NCBI GenBank assembly: GCA_913049845.1
Contig: CAJWZE010000010.1
Location: 1-42,361 of the forward strand
Direction of reading: 5' to 3'
Source of the DNA: an uncultured Cryomorphaceae bacterium
GTDB lineage: Bacteria > Bacteroidota > Bacteroidia > Flavobacteriales > Schleiferiaceae
DNA: 42,361 nt
The position numbers were made by a program, and so were the translations under genes. Of this stretch, positions 32,356-42,229 are shown in pieces (positions within the stretch are counted from its first letter, which is position 1; every line of letters begins with the position of its first letter). Under the pieces are notes generated by a model. That model worked only from the letters and a program-made list of their open reading frames with translations, ran no database searches and was not told the DNA's origin.

Positions 32356-34155
32356 CTAGTGACCGCTCTCCTCACCTTCTGCCAATGGTACGTTTTGTGG
32401 AACAAAATCCTCTTCAGCACCTGGCTTCGAATAATCGTATGCCCAACGGTATACGACAGGTACATCACCCGGCCAGTTACCGTGAATATGCTCTACAGGA
32501 GTTGTCCACTCAAGTGAATTACCTCTCCACGGATTTTGTTTTGCCTTAGGGCCTCTCCAAATGCTGTAGAAGAAGTTGAAGATAAATATCAACTGTGCAG
32601 CACCACCGATGATGGCAAAATAAGTAATCAATACATTTATGTCTGCCAAATTATCAAACATTGGGAATGCTGTGTTACTGTAGTAACGACGTGGCAGACC
32701 TGCCATGCCCAAGAAGTGCATTGGGAAGAATACACCGTAAGCAGTTATAAAGGTCAACCAGAAATGCGCATAACCCATTGATTTATTCATCATACGGCCG
32801 TACATCTTAGGGAACCAGTGGTATACTCCAGCAAACATACCGTAAATCGCACTAAGACCCATTACAATATGGAAGTGAGCAACTACGAAGTAGGTATCGT
32901 GAACGTTGATATCCAAGGCGCTATCACCAAGAATAACACCAGTCAAACCACCGGTAACGAATGTACTTACCAATGCTATAGAGAAGAGCATTGCAGGAGT
33001 GAACTGGATATTACCTTTCCACAACGTAGTGATATAGTTAAACGCCTTTACTGCCGATGGAATCGCAATCAATAGTGTCGTGAACGTGAAGACTGAACCT
33101 AAGAACGGGTTCATACCTGTAACGAACATATGGTGACCCCATACGATAAAACTCAAGAAAGCAATTGCCAAGATTGAACCTACCATTGCGCGGTAACCGA
33201 ATATCGGCTTACGTGAGTTTGTAGCAATGACCTCAGATGAAATACCCAAAGCAGGTAAAAGGATAATGTATACCTCTGGGTGTCCCAGAAACCAGAACAA
33301 GTGCTGATACAATACTGGAGAACCACCGCTGTAGCTCAATACTTCACCACCCATGAAGATATCACTTAGGTAGAATGACGTACCCAACATACGGTCGAAC
33401 ATCAAAAGCAACGCAGCACTAAGTAGCACAGGGAATGAAAGAACCCCTAAAACTGCTGTTACAAAGAATGCCCAGATGGTCAAAGGTAGACGTGTCATGC
33501 TCATACCTTTAGTACGCATATTTAAAACCGTTACGATGTAGTTCAAAGAACCTAATAATGACCCCACAATAAAGAGTGTCATCGAAATCAACCACAGCGT
33601 CATACCTGCGCCTGAACCCGGCATTGCTTGAGGAAGTGCAGAAAGTGGTGGGTATACCGTCCATCCTGCTGAGGCAGGACCAGACTCCACAAACAATGAT
33701 ACCACCATAATAACTGAGCTCAAGAAAAAGAACCAGTACGAAAGCGCATTCATAAAGCCTGAGGCCATGTCACGCGCTCCAATCTGCAAAGGAATCAGTA
33801 AGTTCGAGAATGTACCTGATAGACCCGCGGTCAATACAAAGAATACCATAATGGTACCGTGAATGGTCACTAATGCTAAGTACATATTGGGATCCATCAC
33901 ACCGTCAGGAGCCCATTTACCTAAGAAGAATTCTAAGATTGGGAAGCTTTGCTCAGGATATGCAATCTCCAAACGAAAAAGCATTGACATCATAACACCA
34001 ATGATACCCATGAACATACCGGTAATCAAAAACTGCTTACCAATCATCTTGTGGTCCGTTGTAAAGATATACTTCGTGAAGAAGTTCTCCTCATGATGAT
34101 GCTCCATCAAGTAATCCTGGATGTGATTATTTTTTTCAGTCGTTGTAGTTGACAT
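32356..34155 (-). CDS. ctaD: Cytochrome c oxidase subunit I (heme a / a3-CuB)
   Basis: 599 residues, about twelve membrane helices. Signature elements: the CuB/cross-linked Tyr region WFLGHPEVYIILLPALG (the Glu marks an A1-type oxidase), the CuB histidines in VWGHHMFVTGM, and VAHFHIVMG with the heme a3 and heme a histidines. The N-terminus has a hydrophilic leader with MEHHHEENF. It reduces O2 to water and pumps protons across the inner membrane. Last gene of the Act-oxidase operon: subunit II ends 23 bases upstream. Subunits III and IV and the assembly genes are 20 kb away at 9537-13732. Confidence 0.97.
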   Translation of the reverse strand: MSTTTTEKNNHIQDYLMEHHHEENFFTKYIFTTDHKMIGKQFLITGMFMGIIGVMMSMLFRLEIAYPEQSFPILEFFLGKWAPDGVMDPNMYLALVTIHGTIMVFFVLTAGLSGTFSNLLIPLQIGARDMASGFMNALSYWFFFLSSVIMVVSLFVESGPASAGWTVYPPLSALPQAMPGSGAGMTLWLISMTLFIVGSLLGSLNYIVTVLNMRTKGMSMTRLPLTIWAFFVTAVLGVLSFPVLLSAALLLMFDRMLGTSFYLSDIFMGGEVLSYSGGSPVLYQHLFWFLGHPEVYIILLPALGISSEVIATNSRKPIFGYRAMVGSILAIAFLSFIVWGHHMFVTGMNPFLGSVFTFTTLLIAIPSAVKAFNYITTLWKGNIQFTPAMLFSIALVSTFVTGGLTGVILGDSALDINVHDTYFVVAHFHIVMGLSAIYGMFAGVYHWFPKMYGRMMNKSMGYAHFWLTFITAYGVFFPMHFLGMAGLPRRYYSNTAFPMFDNLADINVLITYFAIIGGAAQLIFIFNFFYSIWRGPKAKQNPWRGNSLEWTTPVEHIHGNWPGDVPVVYRWAYDYSKPGAEEDFVPQNVPLAEGEESGH

Positions 34156-34178
34156 AGCTAAATATTTATTGCTTCTAC

Positions 34179-35204
34179 TTAAAGTGTCTCAGCGACGGTT
34201 TTTTGTTCTTTTAACCAAGCGTTGAATTCATCTTGAGTTTCAACAACTATGTCCATTTGCATATTGTAGTGTGCAGAACCACAAATCTTGTTACAAAGGA
34301 GCACGTAATTGAAATCCCAAACGTCTTCACCCTTGGCTTTCCTAATCTCGTTTACTTCCTCAACGTGCGCTTTAACGTCTTTGTTCTGACGAATTTCAGC
34401 CGTGGTAATTGTAGGTGTGAACTGGAAGTTTGTTATCGAACCAGGAACACAGTTCATTTGTGCACGGAAGTGCGGGAAGTAAGCAGAATGAATAACATCT
34501 TGCGATCGGAAAGCAAATTGGATTGGCTTACCCGTTGGAAGGTGTAATTCCTTAGTAATTATATCATCAGCAGAGGCTGGATCCTGGGTATCTACACCCA
34601 CGATATTAGCACCGGCGATTTCGTGTACTGTTGCATAACCCAATATGTTGTCGCCACCGCTGTAGCGTACTGTCCAGTTGAACTGCTGAGCATAGAGTTC
34701 TACAAGGATTGGCTCCTCTTCATTTTCTGGCATCATCAAGGTGCTCCATACATTGAGACCCCAGATAATCAATACTGCTAAAGCAAGCGCTGGAACCATG
34801 GTCCAGAACAACTCCAAACGGTTGTTGTGCTCGTAGTAGGTAGCTGTGGTTCCTTTCTTACCTCTATACTTATAAGCGAAGTAGAAAAGAATAGGCTGAA
34901 CAATAAAGAAAACGATATTGATGATTAACATACTTAGGTTCCAGAGGTTATCGATCTCTGCACCGTGTGCTGAAGATGGCTCAGGAAGGCTATGTCTTCC
35001 CCAAGCGATGTACATCACTACAACGCTAATAATAAAACCAAAACCTACCAACAACATTAAGCGCCCTTGGGTGTCATTATCCTTTGAACTTACCTCGTTG
35101 TCCTTACCTTTCTGGATTTCAGAAGAAATCTCAGAGATTCTCATGACCTGTACTAGGGTGAGGATGACTAAAACAACTAATACTATGATTAAAGCTGCAC
35201 TCAT
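34179..35204 (-). CDS. ctaC: Cytochrome c oxidase subunit II (CuA)
   Basis: 341 residues. Predicted four hydrophobic segments, two of them (about 2-18 and 49-67) ahead of the usual hairpin pair, then the cupredoxin domain in the periplasm. CuA ligands: DVIHSAYFPHFRAQM with the first His, and CNKICGSAHYNM (Cys304, Cys308, His312, Met315). The Glu common in this motif is Lys here; that residue binds copper through its backbone, so the site should still form. It accepts electrons from cytochrome c or directly from the Act complex. No fused cytochrome c domain, so it is not a caa3 subunit by itself. It sits between actF and ctaD. Confidence 0.95.
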   Translation of the reverse strand: MSAALIIVLVVLVILTLVQVMRISEISSEIQKGKDNEVSSKDNDTQGRLMLLVGFGFIISVVVMYIAWGRHSLPEPSSAHGAEIDNLWNLSMLIINIVFFIVQPILFYFAYKYRGKKGTTATYYEHNNRLELFWTMVPALALAVLIIWGLNVWSTLMMPENEEEPILVELYAQQFNWTVRYSGGDNILGYATVHEIAGANIVGVDTQDPASADDIITKELHLPTGKPIQFAFRSQDVIHSAYFPHFRAQMNCVPGSITNFQFTPTITTAEIRQNKDVKAHVEEVNEIRKAKGEDVWDFNYVLLCNKICGSAHYNMQMDIVVETQDEFNAWLKEQKTVAETL

Positions 35205-35223
35205 TATTTAGTGTCTTTTCTTA

Positions 35224-36714
35224 TTATTGATGGAAGTTTTTAGACTCCGTTATCATTGGGTGGTTCTTGTGTAGCAATGGGGCTTTAGCTACTGATGATA
35301 AAACTACGTAGATGTGCAGACCAGCGAAGAATAGAATTGGACCTAACTCTACTAAACCGAAACCGTAGTGACTACCGACAGTACCTGGCATAATCATAAC
35401 GTAGTGGTCCATATAGTGACCTACGAGTACAAATACAGCAGCCATTACTACAGTGCCTGGAATACGCTTCGCTGGACGGCTTAAAACAGCCAATACAGGA
35501 AGGACAAAGTTTAAGACCAACATCGTAAAGAATGGCACTTTATACTGCTCAAAACGTTGCATGTAGTACGTAACCTCTTCTGGAATATTTGCATACCAAA
35601 TAAGTACGAATTGCGAGAACCACAAGTAGGTCCAGAACACAGAAAAGGCAAACATGAACTTGCCCAAATCATGTAAGTGGTTTTCATTGACCCATTCCAT
35701 TAGTCCTTGTCCCTTCATGTATAGCGTTAGGAAGATTAACGCAGCAAATGAACTCACAAACATACCGGAAAAAGTATACCATCCGAATAGCGTAGAAAAC
35801 CAGTGTGCATCAATAGACATAATGAAATCCCATGCACTCGTAGACGATGTAACAGCATAGAATACGGTGAACGCAGCAGCAACACCACGGTTTTTCTTCC
35901 ACATAAGCACGCCGTCACCTGTGTCAGACATCAGCGAATACTTACGAAGAGTCTTAGCAGCCCAGACCCATCCACCGATGTAAACAAGAATGCGTATTGT
36001 GAAGAAGGTGGGATTCAAAAAGCCTCTTTTACCAGCAATAATTGGGTCAAAATTATCATGACCGTCGATATGGATGCCTTCAGCCATCCAATGGAACATG
36101 TGATGCACATGTCCAAAACCTAAGATTGATAAGATTGCTATTACTAATAGAGGTGCGATGATAGTGAAAGACTGTGCTTCCATCAAACGCAACAAACCTG
36201 CAGACCATCCTGCTTGTGCTACATATTGAATTCCCAGGAAAAATAATTGTCCTATACCTAATCCGAAGAAGAAAATCGCTGCTACGTAAAGTGCCGACCA
36301 AGGGCGGTTGGCTATTTGATGAGCAGCGTGGCTATCGTGTGCATTGTGTCCTTCTGTGTGATAGGTATCTTCACTATTATCAATATGATCGGCGTGTGCC
36401 TCTTCCGCATGTGTATCATGAACTTCATTGACCTGATCTGAACCATAGGCAGCTATCATTGAAGCATGAGCCTCACCGGGGTATTCATCGGCCTCTTCAG
36501 TATGTAAACCATAACTATGGTCATCGTGCGCTTCTTCAGCATGTGCATCGTAGCGCGCATCAATATGCACTTCTTCAGTAAGATGCGCGTCGTGACCGTG
36601 TCCCGCATCGTGAGATGACGAACCATTTAGGGCAAATCCAACGACCCAAAGGATAGCACCTAACAGCGTAAGAGCGATTGCCAATTGTTTTGTTTTTGTT
36701 TTAAACTCAAACAT
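35224..36714 (-). CDS. actF: Alternative complex III subunit ActF (NrfD-like, quinone-binding subunit 2)
   Basis: 496 residues with about ten membrane helices, matching the quinol:cytochrome c oxidoreductase subunit ActF, the second NrfD-like integral subunit. Helix 1 (about 10-30) is followed by a hydrophilic loop (31-133) containing 19 His between residues 35 and 132 with many Asp/Glu, including a near-duplicated block (56-66 and 100-110: DAHAEEAHDDH and DTHAEEAHADH). The rest carries family stretches NRPWSALYVAAIFFFGLGI, RGFLNPTFFTIRI and WYANIPEEVTYY. It lies in the inner membrane and may conduct protons and bind quinol with ActC. It is 15 bases after actE and 19 before ctaC. Confidence 0.92.
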   Translation of the reverse strand: MFEFKTKTKQLAIALTLLGAILWVVGFALNGSSSHDAGHGHDAHLTEEVHIDARYDAHAEEAHDDHSYGLHTEEADEYPGEAHASMIAAYGSDQVNEVHDTHAEEAHADHIDNSEDTYHTEGHNAHDSHAAHQIANRPWSALYVAAIFFFGLGIGQLFFLGIQYVAQAGWSAGLLRLMEAQSFTIIAPLLVIAILSILGFGHVHHMFHWMAEGIHIDGHDNFDPIIAGKRGFLNPTFFTIRILVYIGGWVWAAKTLRKYSLMSDTGDGVLMWKKNRGVAAAFTVFYAVTSSTSAWDFIMSIDAHWFSTLFGWYTFSGMFVSSFAALIFLTLYMKGQGLMEWVNENHLHDLGKFMFAFSVFWTYLWFSQFVLIWYANIPEEVTYYMQRFEQYKVPFFTMLVLNFVLPVLAVLSRPAKRIPGTVVMAAVFVLVGHYMDHYVMIMPGTVGSHYGFGLVELGPILFFAGLHIYVVLSSVAKAPLLHKNHPMITESKNFHQ

Positions 36715-36729
36715 TTCTACTCTAAGGTT

Positions 36730-37290
36730 TTATTCTTGATCAGCTCTAAGTTTCACAACGTAACGAACGATTTTCCAACGCTCGTCGTACGTAATCTGTG
36801 AAGAATGTGACCCCATGATTCCTTTACCATGCATAATTACATGGTACATAGAACCAGGAGTAATATCTGGTAGTCTTGAGGATGCGTACGAAGGAACACC
36901 CAAGATTTTCTCTTGCATTACCAGAGGACCGTTGCCGTCTCCCTTCTCACCATGGCAGTGGTCACAGAAGATGTTGTACAATTCTTTTCCTTCAGCAAGA
37001 GCCTCCTCAGAATCAAATTCTAGAGGAAGCGTCAATGTGGTGCGTGCAGCCTCGTATCCTTCGTTGCTGTTTGCAAATTCGTAAGGATGGTATCCACGTG
37101 GAACAGTTCCCTCAACAGGAAGTTGAGCGCTTAGACCATTTGCAAATTGAGCAGAAGGCTCATAGGTTTCATAAGATGGACTTTGGTACATATCGTCCAT
37201 GTATGTGTAACCCGGTTTTGACTTATCGAAGTTACAGCTCGCGAGTGCAGCTGAAGCTGTGAGCATTATGATGGTAGTAATTCTTTTCAT
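36730..37290 (-). CDS. actE: Alternative complex III subunit ActE (mono-heme cytochrome c lipoprotein)
   Basis: 186 residues from MKRITTIIML. The open frame extends to 37323, but that overlaps actD and lacks a signal peptide. A lipobox (ALASC, Cys19) makes it an outer-leaflet lipoprotein of the inner membrane. The heme motif is CDHCHGEKGDG with a downstream Met ligand candidate (VIMHGKGIMGSH). Residues before it (PRGYHPYEFANSNEGYEAA) are typical of ActE. It passes electrons from ActB/ActA toward the oxidase. The actD stop is one base upstream of its ATG. Confidence 0.9.
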   Translation of the reverse strand: MKRITTIIMLTASAALASCNFDKSKPGYTYMDDMYQSPSYETYEPSAQFANGLSAQLPVEGTVPRGYHPYEFANSNEGYEAARTTLTLPLEFDSEEALAEGKELYNIFCDHCHGEKGDGNGPLVMQEKILGVPSYASSRLPDITPGSMYHVIMHGKGIMGSHSSQITYDERWKIVRYVVKLRADQE

Positions 37291-37291
37291 C

Positions 37292-37831
37292 TTATGCTTC
37301 GACTTTAGAAATTTCAAGAGCACCCAATTCTTGGAGCTTCTTTGTTAAATCTGCCTCTTCGCCCTCTAATTCAACTTCCATTAGAAAGTGATCATCCGTA
37401 GTACGAGGATCCGGATTCTGTGCTTTGGCACCTGGATATAGCTTGTTTACTGCGAAGTAAGACCAGCACATCAAGTGTGCAGCAAAGAATACCGTCAACT
37501 CAAACATAACAGGTATGAATGAAGGCATATTTAAGGCCCAATATTCATTCGGCTTACCTCCAATATTTTGCGGCCAATCTGAAATCATTGTATACCATGT
37601 TAACCATGAACAGAAAAACAAGCCGGTCAAGCCGTAGAAAAATGCAGCAGTACTCAGGCGAGTTCTTTTTAGACCCATTACTTCATCCAATCCATGGATT
37701 GGAAATGGAGAATAAACCTCACTTATGTGGTAACCGTTTGAACGGAGATCTTTTACGGCATTCAAAACGATATCATCGTCATTGAATAGAGCGCGTACAA
37801 TAGGATTATGCTTAGTGTGTCCCATGCTCAT
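37292..37831 (-). CDS. actD: Alternative complex III subunit ActD (DUF3341)
   Basis: About 179 residues from the Met at 37831; Mets at 37855 and 37825 are alternatives. The family region starts at PIVRALFNDDDIVLNAVKDL, so either of the later starts fits. A cytoplasmic ferredoxin-like domain (ISEVYSPFPIHGLDEVMGLK) precedes two membrane helices (about 64-85 and 102-123) and a short acidic tail. ActD is a small membrane subunit of the Act complex. Its start region overlaps the end of actC, showing translational coupling. Confidence 0.88.
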   Translation of the reverse strand: MSMGHTKHNPIVRALFNDDDIVLNAVKDLRSNGYHISEVYSPFPIHGLDEVMGLKRTRLSTAAFFYGLTGLFFCSWLTWYTMISDWPQNIGGKPNEYWALNMPSFIPVMFELTVFFAAHLMCWSYFAVNKLYPGAKAQNPDPRTTDDHFLMEVELEGEEADLTKKLQELGALEISKVEA

Positions 37832-39200
37832 TGTGATGTTTTTTGAAGTTTTCACCGGAAGACTTCAAGATAGTTTTCAATTCTGCCTGTGCAATTACTG
37901 GGAACGTTCTCGCGTATAACAAGAAGAGTACAAAGAAGAAACCAATAGTTCCGATATAAATACCGATATCAACAAACGTAGGAGAAAACATCGACCAAGA
38001 AGATGGTAAGTAATCTCTATGAATAGAAGTAACAATAATCACGAAACGCTCAAACCACATACCAATATTTACAACGATTGAAATCACAAAGGTGAAGATC
38101 AAATTGGTACGTAATTTCTTCGACCACATAAACTGTGGAGAGAATACGTTACAGGTCATCATTGACCAATAAGCCCACCAATATGGGCCCGTTGCTCTGT
38201 TCAAGAAGGCGTATTGCTCGTACTCTACACCTGAGTACCATGCAATGACAAGCTCCGTGATGTAAGCAACACCTACAATCGAACCTGTGACCATGATAAC
38301 GATATTCATCATCTCAATATGTTCAATATTGATATAATCTTCCATTTTAAAGATTTTGCGTACAATCAAAAGAAGCGTCTGTACCATTGCGAAACCAGAA
38401 AAAATTGCACCTGCTACGAAGTAAGGCGGAAAGATAGTCGTATGCCAACCAGGAATCACTGAAGTTGCAAAGTCAAACGATACAATTGTATGTACAGAAA
38501 GTACAAGTGGTGTAGCAAGGCCTGCCAACACCAATGAAACCTCTTCGAAACGCTGCCAATGCTTAGCTTGACCACCCCAACCAAAAGATAAAATCTTATA
38601 GATGTGCTTTTGTACTGGGTTAATCGCACGATCTCGAATCATAGCAAAATCTGGAATCAAACCAACGTACCAAAATACAGTACTTACAGTAAGATACGTT
38701 GAGATCGCAAATACATCCCAAAGAAGTGGTGAATTAAAGTTTACCCAAAGTGAGCCGTATTGATTTGGTATAGGCATAACCCAATAAGCATTCCATATGC
38801 GTCCCATATGTATCAACGGGAACAAACCTGCTTGGATAACTGAGAAAATAGTCATTGCCTCTGCTGAACGGTTAATTGCCATTCTCCATTTTTGACGGAA
38901 AAGGAGGAGTACTGCAGAAATCAAAGTTCCTGCGTGACCAATACCTACCCACCAAACAAAGTTGGTAATATCCCAGGCCCAATCAACGGTTTTATTAAGT
39001 CCCCAGACACCAATACCGGTACCAATGGTATATAGTATACATCCCAAACCCCACATAAACATAACAAATGCAATAGAGAAAGCAATCCACCATGAACGTG
39101 GTGCTTTTGACTCTATGGGTTTCGCTATATCGTTGGTGATTTCTGAATACGACTTATCTCCAAGTATGAGCGGATTTCTAACAGGCGATTCGTAATGCAT
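37812..39200 (-). CDS. actC: Alternative complex III subunit ActC (NrfD-like quinol-binding subunit)
   Basis: 462 residues with about ten membrane helices of the NrfD/PsrC family. Characteristic pieces are NPLILGDKSYSEITNDIAKP at the N-terminus, TNFVWWVGIGHAGTLISAVL, RSAEAMTIFSVIQAGLFPLIHMGR and FVIIVTSIHRDYLPSSW. It receives electrons from menaquinol at the periplasmic side and hands them to the iron-sulfur domain of ActB. The start is 16 bases downstream of actB, and the His-containing C-terminal tail overlaps the actD start. Confidence 0.94.
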   Translation of the reverse strand: MHYESPVRNPLILGDKSYSEITNDIAKPIESKAPRSWWIAFSIAFVMFMWGLGCILYTIGTGIGVWGLNKTVDWAWDITNFVWWVGIGHAGTLISAVLLLFRQKWRMAINRSAEAMTIFSVIQAGLFPLIHMGRIWNAYWVMPIPNQYGSLWVNFNSPLLWDVFAISTYLTVSTVFWYVGLIPDFAMIRDRAINPVQKHIYKILSFGWGGQAKHWQRFEEVSLVLAGLATPLVLSVHTIVSFDFATSVIPGWHTTIFPPYFVAGAIFSGFAMVQTLLLIVRKIFKMEDYINIEHIEMMNIVIMVTGSIVGVAYITELVIAWYSGVEYEQYAFLNRATGPYWWAYWSMMTCNVFSPQFMWSKKLRTNLIFTFVISIVVNIGMWFERFVIIVTSIHRDYLPSSWSMFSPTFVDIGIYIGTIGFFFVLFLLYARTFPVIAQAELKTILKSSGENFKKHHNEHGTH

Positions 39201-39216
39201 GTCGCTTTCTTATTTA

Positions 39217-42216
39217 TTAAGCTCTATTTCTGACTTTGGTCTGATAGAAGACACTTGGCTGTGTACCTATTTCCTCTAAGAGGTAGTACATTCTAGGATC
39301 TTCCTTCTTCTCATTGATTTTGTTTTCAGGGTTATTTATATCACCGAAGACAATTGCATCACTGCCGCATGAATTCAAACATGCGATGTCTATATCACCC
39401 TCCTTCAAAGGGCGACCAGCTTTCTTAGCTTTTAATTTACCCATTTGAATGCTTTGAATACACATTGAACATTTTTCAATGACACCGCGAGATCTTACAG
39501 TCACATCAGGGTTCAGAACCATTCGACCATAATCGTCTTGTGATGGGTTGACGTCAGCAAACTTATCGTTACCCTTGTAGTTGAACCAGTTAAAACGTCG
39601 CACCTTGTACGGACAGTTATTCGCACAATATCTTGTACCAATACATCTATTGTAAGCCATATGATTCAAACCTTCACGAGAGTGAACTGTGGCTCCAACA
39701 GGACATACAGTTTCACAAGGTGCGTGATTACATTGAACACACATAACCGGCATAAAGGTTACCGAAGGGCTTTCAGAAGGTACCTCCATTTTTGCATACT
39801 TCTCAATCGCACCAACTCCCTCTTTTTTAGCCTTTTCCGGTGTCATGTCGGAAGAGTAGTAACGGTCGATGCGTAACCAATGCATATCTCTATGGCGACG
39901 CACTTCGTCCTTACCAACAATTGGAACATTGTTTTCAAGGTGGCAAGCAACTATACATGCTCCACAACCGTCACAAGCGTTCAAATCAATACTAAGATTC
40001 CACATGTGAGAAGTTACATGATCGTGGTCATCCCAAAGGTTCGCTTCACTAGGCTGCAAAGGACCTCTGAATGATTCAAAAGTAGGTCTCTCATTCCACT
40101 CAGATGCAGGCTTGTTTAGATAATCAGGTAAGTTGACTTCGTTGACAATTTTCCTGCCCATCATCGTATGCGCTAACTGAACTGAAGCAAATTCATGTTC
40201 ATTTTCAGTAGCAGATATAGTCTCTACAGCGGCGTAAGATTCATCTGAAGGAAGCAGCTGCAAAGCATTCCAACCAATGTTATTACCGACCTTACCAGCC
40301 ATAGTTCTACCGAAACCCAATGCCATTCCAATGGTTCCTTCTGTTTGTCCTGGTTGAACCCAGATGGCAACGTTCGTTAAAACTACACCATTAACTTTGA
40401 GATTAACTGTAGTACCATTCATAGCACCATTAGATTCTGCCCAATTCTCAACGCCCAATTTCACCGCATCAGCAGCACTCATTACTAAGTAATTATCCCA
40501 TGATAAGCGGGTAATAGGATCCGGTAATTCAAATGCCCAAGGGTTATTGGCATATTTACCAATTCCCATACCCGTTTTAGAATATGTATAGAATTCTAAT
40601 TCCGTAAGAGGCTTTCCAATAGCCACGTCAGTAATATCAATAATTGTGAGATCGCTAAAAGAAAGAGTTTTTCCTGCACTCGTTTCGGCAAATCCGTCAT
40701 GTAGCAATGAATTCCATCCCTTAGCCAAGCCTAAATCCTCAACACTTTCTTGTAAAAGTTCCTTAGCAGTAGCGTTTTTACCAGATAATGTAAACAAAAT
40801 CTCTATAGCAGATTTACTGTCAAAAAGAGGATTTATAGTTGGTTGAGCAACGCTGTACACACCATCTTTTGGGATGAAGTCACCCCATGATTCTAGATAG
40901 TGACTTAGAGGAAGAATAACTTTCGCTTGTGAAGCCGTTTCATCTTCACGTTCGCTAATCGCAACGAGGTTCACTTTAGATAAATCTAAACCAGTAATAT
41001 CGTGCGCCGGGTTAATATCTAAGGTTATGAGTGTGTCTACCTTCCCTTCAGCTACATCAATAATAAGCTGCCCAATCTCCTCATCTTTCGAAGAATTTAA
41101 GTAGACAAGATTACTCGTATCGATACAACTCGAACCTATCATTTGGTTGATTGCCAAGGCTAACTTTTCACCGGTAACACTATTAAAACTGCTTACAATA
41201 AGGCCATGCTGAGCAGCGTCAAACAACTCTTGCGCTGAATTCAGTACTTGCATCTTAATATCTTCACGCAAAGGATAGAGCTTCAACGTAGGCTGACCAA
41301 CTTTCTTTGCAATGTAATTATAGATGTGCCCTAAGACCAATTCATATTCAGAAACGCGGGCCTTAACTCTCAAGTCAGCATTAGCACCAGATATAGACAT
41401 TCCTGCTTCAATCTGAATATGGCGCAGCATTTCGGGCGAAGGTTTTCTGCGATTGGCATAATCGGCGCCAAACCTTTGACCGTCATAATCGCCTAAGAAG
41501 TCAGCGCCTAAGCCAACCACGACGTGCGCATTTAGAAGACTTACACTTGGCAAAGCTCGTTTGCCTAACAATTCTTCGTATACATCAAGTCGTTTAGATT
41601 GACTGATAGCGTCAAACGTGATATGCTTAACATTTAAAGTCTCTATAGCCTTCTTAAGAGAAGGTGATATGATTGTAGGTGTAAGTAATACCGATGTATC
41701 GGAAATCATAGACTTCGCCTGTGAAATTGCTGTTGCCCATGAAGAGTCCTTTTTATTCACCTTTGGTCCTCTAAGACGTGCGCCATCGTAGAGGTTCAAA
41801 ACTGACGACTGCAAACGTGCGTTCGTACATGTATTAAATGCTGCCTCGCAGTTTGGTTGAACTAAAATTGGTCTTCCTTCTCTTGTTTTGATTAATAACG
41901 ACGCATAATCCTGTCCGTCAAACATTGAAGTTGCGTAGAATGATGGCAATCCCGGAGTTAAGCTATCAGGTTTTACCACATAAGGAATACTTTCGACAAT
42001 TGGTGCCTCACATGCAGCGAGAGTTGCCGCCGCAGTTGTGAACCCCATAAACTTCAAGAAATCGCGACGTGATGTTTCCGCTTCTCCTACATTATCATCT
42101 CCTATGAAGTCAAGCGTCTCTGGAGCAGTGGCAAATTCGTTGTCAGCTAATTTTTTCGTAAGATCTGGATTAGATTGCTCCTCAATCCCTCTCCAATATT
42201 TATTGTTCTCAGTCAT
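39217..42216 (-). CDS. actB: Alternative complex III subunit ActB (Tat-exported iron-sulfur/molybdopterin-like subunit)
   Basis: 999 residues from MTENNKYWRG; an upstream open extension to 42264 overlaps actA and was not used. After a 48-residue leader comes a twin-arginine signal SRRDFLKFMG (49-58) with LAAC, suggesting Tat export and possible lipidation. The first two thirds resemble a molybdopterin oxidoreductase domain, which in Act complexes holds no cofactor. The C-terminal third is a ferredoxin-type domain with CDGCGACIVAC, MCVQCNHAPCETVCP, CIGTRYCANNCPY and CSMC...CLNSC motifs: ligands for three 4Fe-4S and probably one 3Fe-4S cluster. It relays electrons from ActC to the hemes of ActA/ActE. 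Confidence 0.95.
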   Translation of the reverse strand: MTENNKYWRGIEEQSNPDLTKKLADNEFATAPETLDFIGDDNVGEAETSRRDFLKFMGFTTAAATLAACEAPIVESIPYVVKPDSLTPGLPSFYATSMFDGQDYASLLIKTREGRPILVQPNCEAAFNTCTNARLQSSVLNLYDGARLRGPKVNKKDSSWATAISQAKSMISDTSVLLTPTIISPSLKKAIETLNVKHITFDAISQSKRLDVYEELLGKRALPSVSLLNAHVVVGLGADFLGDYDGQRFGADYANRRKPSPEMLRHIQIEAGMSISGANADLRVKARVSEYELVLGHIYNYIAKKVGQPTLKLYPLREDIKMQVLNSAQELFDAAQHGLIVSSFNSVTGEKLALAINQMIGSSCIDTSNLVYLNSSKDEEIGQLIIDVAEGKVDTLITLDINPAHDITGLDLSKVNLVAISEREDETASQAKVILPLSHYLESWGDFIPKDGVYSVAQPTINPLFDSKSAIEILFTLSGKNATAKELLQESVEDLGLAKGWNSLLHDGFAETSAGKTLSFSDLTIIDITDVAIGKPLTELEFYTYSKTGMGIGKYANNPWAFELPDPITRLSWDNYLVMSAADAVKLGVENWAESNGAMNGTTVNLKVNGVVLTNVAIWVQPGQTEGTIGMALGFGRTMAGKVGNNIGWNALQLLPSDESYAAVETISATENEHEFASVQLAHTMMGRKIVNEVNLPDYLNKPASEWNERPTFESFRGPLQPSEANLWDDHDHVTSHMWNLSIDLNACDGCGACIVACHLENNVPIVGKDEVRRHRDMHWLRIDRYYSSDMTPEKAKKEGVGAIEKYAKMEVPSESPSVTFMPVMCVQCNHAPCETVCPVGATVHSREGLNHMAYNRCIGTRYCANNCPYKVRRFNWFNYKGNDKFADVNPSQDDYGRMVLNPDVTVRSRGVIEKCSMCIQSIQMGKLKAKKAGRPLKEGDIDIACLNSCGSDAIVFGDINNPENKINEKKEDPRMYYLLEEIGTQPSVFYQTKVRNRA

Positions 42217-42229
42217 TCTTACTTCTCGA

